Shown: positions 41,880 to 44,832 of the stretch, piece by piece
How the letters are laid out: each line of letters starts with the position of its first letter
How positions within the stretch are numbered: position 1 is the first letter of the stretch
Assembly (NCBI GenBank): GCA_016296655.1
Contig: JAEDIW010000020.1
Coordinates: 1 to 44,832, forward strand
Source: Treponema sp.
GTDB lineage: Bacteria; Spirochaetota; Spirochaetia; Treponematales; Treponemataceae
Direction: 5' to 3'
DNA length: 44,832 nt
The notes under the pieces: generated by a model
Seen by the model: the letters and a program-made list of their open reading frames with translations, nothing else
What the model was told of the DNA's origin: nothing
Database searches by the model: none
Program-made: the position numbers and the translations under genes

Positions 41880-43355
41880 CTATTCTTTTGACTCATTTGT
41901 TTCTTCCTGGAATTCAAATTCACATCCGCAGGAAAGACATTTTGTCATTGAAAGATCAATTTTTGCACCACACTCCGGGCAATAATAAGCTTCTTCGCCA
42001 TCTTCATCTGAGGCTTCAGCATCTTCAGATTTTTTTTCTGACTCTGGATCAAGAAAATCAAAGTTTTCATTAATAAGCTTTGAAACAGTTTCAATATTTT
42101 CTGCAGTAAGCCCCTCAACAGATTTTATAGAACCATCTTCCACTGCCGAAAGGAATTTTTCAACATCGTCAATTCCTGCAGTCTGAAGCAAATCAGACAC
42201 ACGTCCGTCAATTCCAGGAACATCTGAAATTGAAGGATATTCATTCTGACTTGCATCATCAGAATCGTTAAACAGATTTTCGGCAGCTTTACGAGTTTCA
42301 AACTCAGACAAATCCATTTCAGCAACCTGGTCTACAGTCTTTACATCTATGCTCCAGTCGCAAAGTCTGTTTGCAAGACGGACATTCTGTCCCTGTTTAC
42401 CAATTGCCAAAGAAAACTGAGCTTCCTGAACAACTGCAAGAGCCTGACGTTTTTCAGCATCAAGAATTATAACCTTTTCTACTTCAGCAGGAGAAAGCGC
42501 ATTCTTTATAAAAATTGTAGGGTCGGCATCATATTTTAGAATATCGATTTTTTCGCCCTCAAGTTCACGAATGACATTCTGAATACGCACACCTTTTAAT
42601 CCTACACAAGCACCTACAGGGTCAACATCCTCACGATTTGAATATACAGCAAGCTTTGTGCGGTAGCCGGCATCACGAACAACCTTATAAATTTCAACTG
42701 TCTTGTCAAAAACCTCAGGAACTTCAAGTTCTACAATAGAGCGAACAAATTCAGGATCACTTCTTGAAAGAACCAGCTGAAGCCCTGTTGATGTTCTTTT
42801 CAAATCAACAATAAGAGCTTTGATACGGTCATTCTTTTCATATTTTTCACGTGGAGACTGATACTTTCTTGGAAGAACGCCTTCAACCTTTCCCAAATCA
42901 ACATAAATATTTTCGTTATGTTCACGCTGATAATAGCCAATGATAATTTCGCCAACTTTTGACTTATATTCATTGTACAGGTTATCTTTAAAACTTTCGC
43001 TCAAAGCCTGATGAGCAGTCTGCTTTCCTGTAGAAACAGCAGAACGGTCAAATTTTTTAGGATCTTCCAATATATCAATCTCATCCCCAACTTCACAGTC
43101 AGGACTAAGTTTCAGAGCTTCTTCAAGTTCCATTTCCGTAACAGGATCATAAACCCCGTCTACAATAGTCTTTCTGGAATAAATTGAAACATCAGACAAA
43201 TCATCAGCAAACTTTACGATTGCATTCTCTGCAGTACCATAAGTACGCTTATAAGCTGCCTTCAGCATGTTTTCAATAGTCATTTTGACAGACTCTTCAG
43301 AAATCCCCTTTTCTTGAGTCAACTGGCGGATTGCCTCTGCCATTTCGGATGCCAT
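41880..43355 (-). CDS. nusA: Transcription termination/antitermination factor NusA with C-terminal zinc ribbon
   Basis: NusA binds RNA polymerase and modulates pausing, termination and antitermination. The 491-residue product starts with the polymerase-binding N-terminal domain. An S1 domain (GEIIIGYYQREHNENIYVDL) and the KH pair (DPVGACVGLKGVRIQNVIRE, SLAIGKQGQNVRLANRL) follow. A helix-hairpin-helix-like acidic segment is near 360-440. The end is unusual: CPECG at 459-463 and CLSCGCEF at 473-480 form a CxxC-x10-CxxC zinc ribbon after an acidic linker. AAGGGGG precedes the ATG. It lies between rimP and infB, 21 bp after rimP. Confidence 0.96.
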   Translation of the reverse strand: MASEMAEAIRQLTQEKGISEESVKMTIENMLKAAYKRTYGTAENAIVKFADDLSDVSIYSRKTIVDGVYDPVTEMELEEALKLSPDCEVGDEIDILEDPKKFDRSAVSTGKQTAHQALSESFKDNLYNEYKSKVGEIIIGYYQREHNENIYVDLGKVEGVLPRKYQSPREKYEKNDRIKALIVDLKRTSTGLQLVLSRSDPEFVRSIVELEVPEVFDKTVEIYKVVRDAGYRTKLAVYSNREDVDPVGACVGLKGVRIQNVIRELEGEKIDILKYDADPTIFIKNALSPAEVEKVIILDAEKRQALAVVQEAQFSLAIGKQGQNVRLANRLCDWSIDVKTVDQVAEMDLSEFETRKAAENLFNDSDDASQNEYPSISDVPGIDGRVSDLLQTAGIDDVEKFLSAVEDGSIKSVEGLTAENIETVSKLINENFDFLDPESEKKSEDAEASDEDGEEAYYCPECGAKIDLSMTKCLSCGCEFEFQEETNESKE

Positions 43356-43376
43356 ATAAAGCCCCCTTTATCTTTT

Positions 43377-43844
43377 TTATAAGTGTATAAATTTTGCTTT
43401 CGCGATATTTTCAAACAAAACAGTTTTCAAAATCTTTTCTTCAGCACCTGTTTCCAAAGTAACAGAATTCTGGTCAGCTGAAACAATTTTTCCGCCAACC
43501 CAATCTGACACAGTTTTGTCCCAAACCCTTACTTCCCTGCCTTTAAAAATTGAAAATTCAGCAGCATTTTTTAAGTTGCGTTCCATACCAGGCGAAGTAA
43601 GTTCCATATAGGTATCTTCCGTTCCAAGCAGAGCTTCAAGGCGAGGCAGAAGAGCATGATGAACCTTTGAACAGTCATTTACGCCAATATCAACCTCCGG
43701 ATTTTTAGAAGCAATTACAGCTGTAATTCTGACAGTTCCTTTCTGTGGAAAAACATGAAGCTCTACAAGCTCATAACCAAGCCCGTTGACCAGCGGAGCA
43801 CAATCCTTATAGTAAGGAAATGAATCTAATGCTTTGTATTCCAA
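43377..43844 (-). CDS. rimP: Ribosome maturation factor RimP
   Basis: RimP is needed for 30S assembly. The family features are the LGYELVELHVFPQKGTVRI start with its conserved hydrophobic pattern, DVGV-like VDIGVNDCSKVHHALLP, and YMELTSPGMERNLKNAAEFSIFKGREV, which resembles the family's EVSSPGLERPL motif. I chose the TTG at 43844, with AGGTGG four bases upstream, giving 155 residues starting with EYKALDSF. An ATG at 43880 would add 12 residues that overlap the leader terminator. It is the first gene of the operon that continues with nusA. Confidence 0.88.
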   Translation of the reverse strand: MEYKALDSFPYYKDCAPLVNGLGYELVELHVFPQKGTVRITAVIASKNPEVDIGVNDCSKVHHALLPRLEALLGTEDTYMELTSPGMERNLKNAAEFSIFKGREVRVWDKTVSDWVGGKIVSADQNSVTLETGAEEKILKTVLFENIAKAKFIHL

Positions 43845-43860
43845 ATTACCACCTGAATAT

Positions 43861-43885
43861 AAAAAAAGACCCGTTTGCACGAGTC
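43861..43885 (-). terminator. Terminator-like hairpin in the rimP-nusA leader
   Basis: Read on the minus strand, GACTCG (43880-43885) and CGGGTC (43868-43873) form a six-base-pair stem with one G-U pair and a six-base loop. Seven U residues follow directly (43861-43867). It lies after the promoter at 43918-43946 and about 17-20 bases before the ribosome-binding site. This is the layout of an attenuator. Confidence 0.6.
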
Positions 43886-43917
43886 CACTTTAAAGGTTAT
43901 TAAAATGTACAAAGGGG

Positions 43918-43946
43918 ATTGTATTTGATTCGTTCATTAAAGTCAA
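43918..43946 (-). promoter_or_regulatory. Predicted sigma-70 promoter of the rimP-nusA operon
   Basis: On the minus strand, TTGACT (43941-43946) and TACAAT (43918-43923) are separated by exactly 17 bases, close to consensus in both boxes. It is the best promoter match in the window. The leader would be about 70 bases long and contains the terminator-like hairpin. Confidence 0.7.
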
Positions 43947-43977
43947 GTATTACAAAGACACTACAAAGAAAAAAAAA

Positions 43978-44745
43978 TCAATTTTCAGAACAATCCAGAA
44001 CCTTTTTTATATGGGAAGGCAAATCAATTTCAAATTCCCTTTTACCTTCATCAAGCGGAAGAACAAGCCTGAATGAACATAATAAAAGAGACTTTACGCC
44101 TGCAATTTTCCTCAGTACCTTGTTCAGCCTGAAATTCCCATGCTTGTCATCACCTGCAATCGGACAACCAGATTTTGCAAGATGAATACGAATCTGATGC
44201 ATGCGCCCTGTTTCCAGCTTGAGATGCACAAGAGAAAGTTCTATTTTTTCACCGTTCTGCAAACCACCAGATTTTTCAGGCTGCGCCGCAATTTTCTGAT
44301 TTTTTTCCAGAGGTTTACCAGAAACATTCTCAACAGAATCAGAAGAATCAGCAGGTTTCTTTTTCGGGGAAACAAAAAAAGATTTTTCAAGGCGGTATTC
44401 TGTAACTGCAAATTTTTTCACACCGAATTCTTCAATGTTTTCTTTAATTTTTCCAGAAGAAGATTTCGGTTTTCCAATGCAAACAGCTTTATATTCTTTT
44501 TTTACCTGATGACTGGAAATCAGTTTTATCCATTTATTTGCAGCTGCACTGGACTTTGCAACAATCATAAGACCGCTAGTGTCCTTATCAAGCCGGTGCA
44601 CAAGGTAAATTTTATATCCCATCTGCACAGAAAGTTCCCTGTCCAACGAATGAACAATTTTTTCGCCACCCTGCACAGGCATTCCGGCAGCCTTATTTAC
44701 TACAATAATTTCTTCATTTTCATATATTATGGGAATTAAATTCAT
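43978..44745 (-). CDS. RluA-family pseudouridine synthase
   Basis: This enzyme makes pseudouridine in rRNA or tRNA; which site is not evident. The 255-residue product has the catalytic motif VHRLDKDTSGLMIVAKS, with the Asp at about 53. The family start VVNKAAGMPV and the later LETGRMHQIRIHLAKSGCPIAGDDKHG are also present. A Lys/Ser/Pro-rich insert at 122-160 replaces part of a beta region. There is no N-terminal S4 domain, so it resembles TruC or RluA rather than RluC/D. Its ATG has no ribosome-binding site and seems to lie at the transcription start. It lies upstream of rimP with its own promoter. Confidence 0.9.
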   Translation of the reverse strand: MNLIPIIYENEEIIVVNKAAGMPVQGGEKIVHSLDRELSVQMGYKIYLVHRLDKDTSGLMIVAKSSAAANKWIKLISSHQVKKEYKAVCIGKPKSSSGKIKENIEEFGVKKFAVTEYRLEKSFFVSPKKKPADSSDSVENVSGKPLEKNQKIAAQPEKSGGLQNGEKIELSLVHLKLETGRMHQIRIHLAKSGCPIAGDDKHGNFRLNKVLRKIAGVKSLLLCSFRLVLPLDEGKREFEIDLPSHIKKVLDCSEN

Positions 44746-44751
44746 CCGAAA

Positions 44752-44781
44752 AAATATACAGGATAAAGTGCATTTTTTTCA
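44752..44781 (-). promoter_or_regulatory. Predicted promoter of the RluA-family gene
   Basis: On the minus strand, TTGAAA and TATATT are separated by 18 bases, and the -10 box ends only seven bases before the ATG. If used, the transcript starts at the start codon. Confidence 0.4.
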
Positions 44782-44790
44782 AGGTTTACA

Positions 44791-44827
44791 GCATTTGGAT
44801 TCCTGTACACCAGGTTCAATCCAATGC
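44791..44827. repeat. Imperfect inverted repeat at the right edge
   Basis: GCATTTGGATT (44791-44801) and AATCCAATGC (44818-44827) pair with one bulged T. An inner CCTG/CAGG pair continues the stem around a five-base loop. The window ends five bases later, so the upstream context is unknown. It could terminate a gene beyond the edge. Confidence 0.5.
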
Positions 44828-44832
44828 ATCCG

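Noticed and set aside
44811..44826. GGTTCAATCC resembling a tRNA T-loop
   Set aside because: The flanking five-base arms do not pair as a T-stem and no acceptor, D or anticodon arm fits. The bases are explained by the edge inverted repeat.

Overview
The window looks like chromosomal core-genome DNA of a treponeme-like spirochaete. It is AT-rich, most genes lie on the minus strand, and the order tamB-bamA-skp-mutS is the one I remember from Treponema pallidum. Every product below was assigned by reading motifs. No database search was possible, so the genus is an inference. I saw no prophage, insertion sequence, CRISPR array, tRNA or rRNA.

Layout. 1-4.6 kb (minus): recN, nadK, a DegT-type aminotransferase homologue that lacks its catalytic lysine, and cheW. 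4.7-16.0 kb (minus): comF, mutS, then the envelope-biogenesis run skp, bamA and tamB. 16.1-21.4 kb (plus): tmk, an unknown membrane-anchored protein, aroB, a cysteine desulfurase, an EamA-type permease and a GNAT acetyltransferase. 21.5-23.8 kb (minus): an AEC-family permease and a hexokinase. 24.0-26.0 kb (plus): a PcrA/UvrD-type helicase, followed by a 0.39-kb stretch holding what looks like the 3' end of a broken gene. 26.4-32.3 kb (minus): an exported HEAT-repeat protein, tgt, lptG, lptF and dut. 32.26-32.61 kb: an intergenic region packed with perfect inverted repeats. 32.6-43.8 kb (minus): the translation/RNA operon rimP-nusA-infB-rbfA-truB-ribF-rpsO-pnp-M16 peptidase, with a near-consensus promoter and a terminator-like hairpin ahead of rimP. 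43.98-44.75 kb (minus): an RluA-family pseudouridine synthase.

How the genes fit together. The operon at the right builds and controls translation and RNA decay: NusA and IF2 act on transcription and initiation, RimP and RbfA mature the 30S subunit, TruB modifies tRNA, S15 is a 30S protein, and PNPase degrades RNA. The skp-bamA-tamB block assembles outer-membrane proteins. recN, mutS, pcrA and dut serve DNA maintenance.

Most notable signals. (1) Seven perfect inverted repeats sit back to back at 32275-32577; one lies in an exact 51-bp repeat whose other copy opens the window. (2) An intrinsic-terminator-like hairpin stands between the rimP-nusA promoter and rimP, suggesting attenuation, possibly by NusA. 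(3) Key residues are replaced in two enzymes: Lys to Asn at the PLP site of the DegT homologue, and Lys to Thr in the P-loop of Tmk. (4) Some domain architectures are unusual: NusA with a C-terminal zinc ribbon, IF2 with a Gly/Asn/Arg-rich linker, and RibF without a recognisable riboflavin-kinase domain. (5) T-tracts phased at 10-10.5 bp, a curvature signature, lie upstream of comF.
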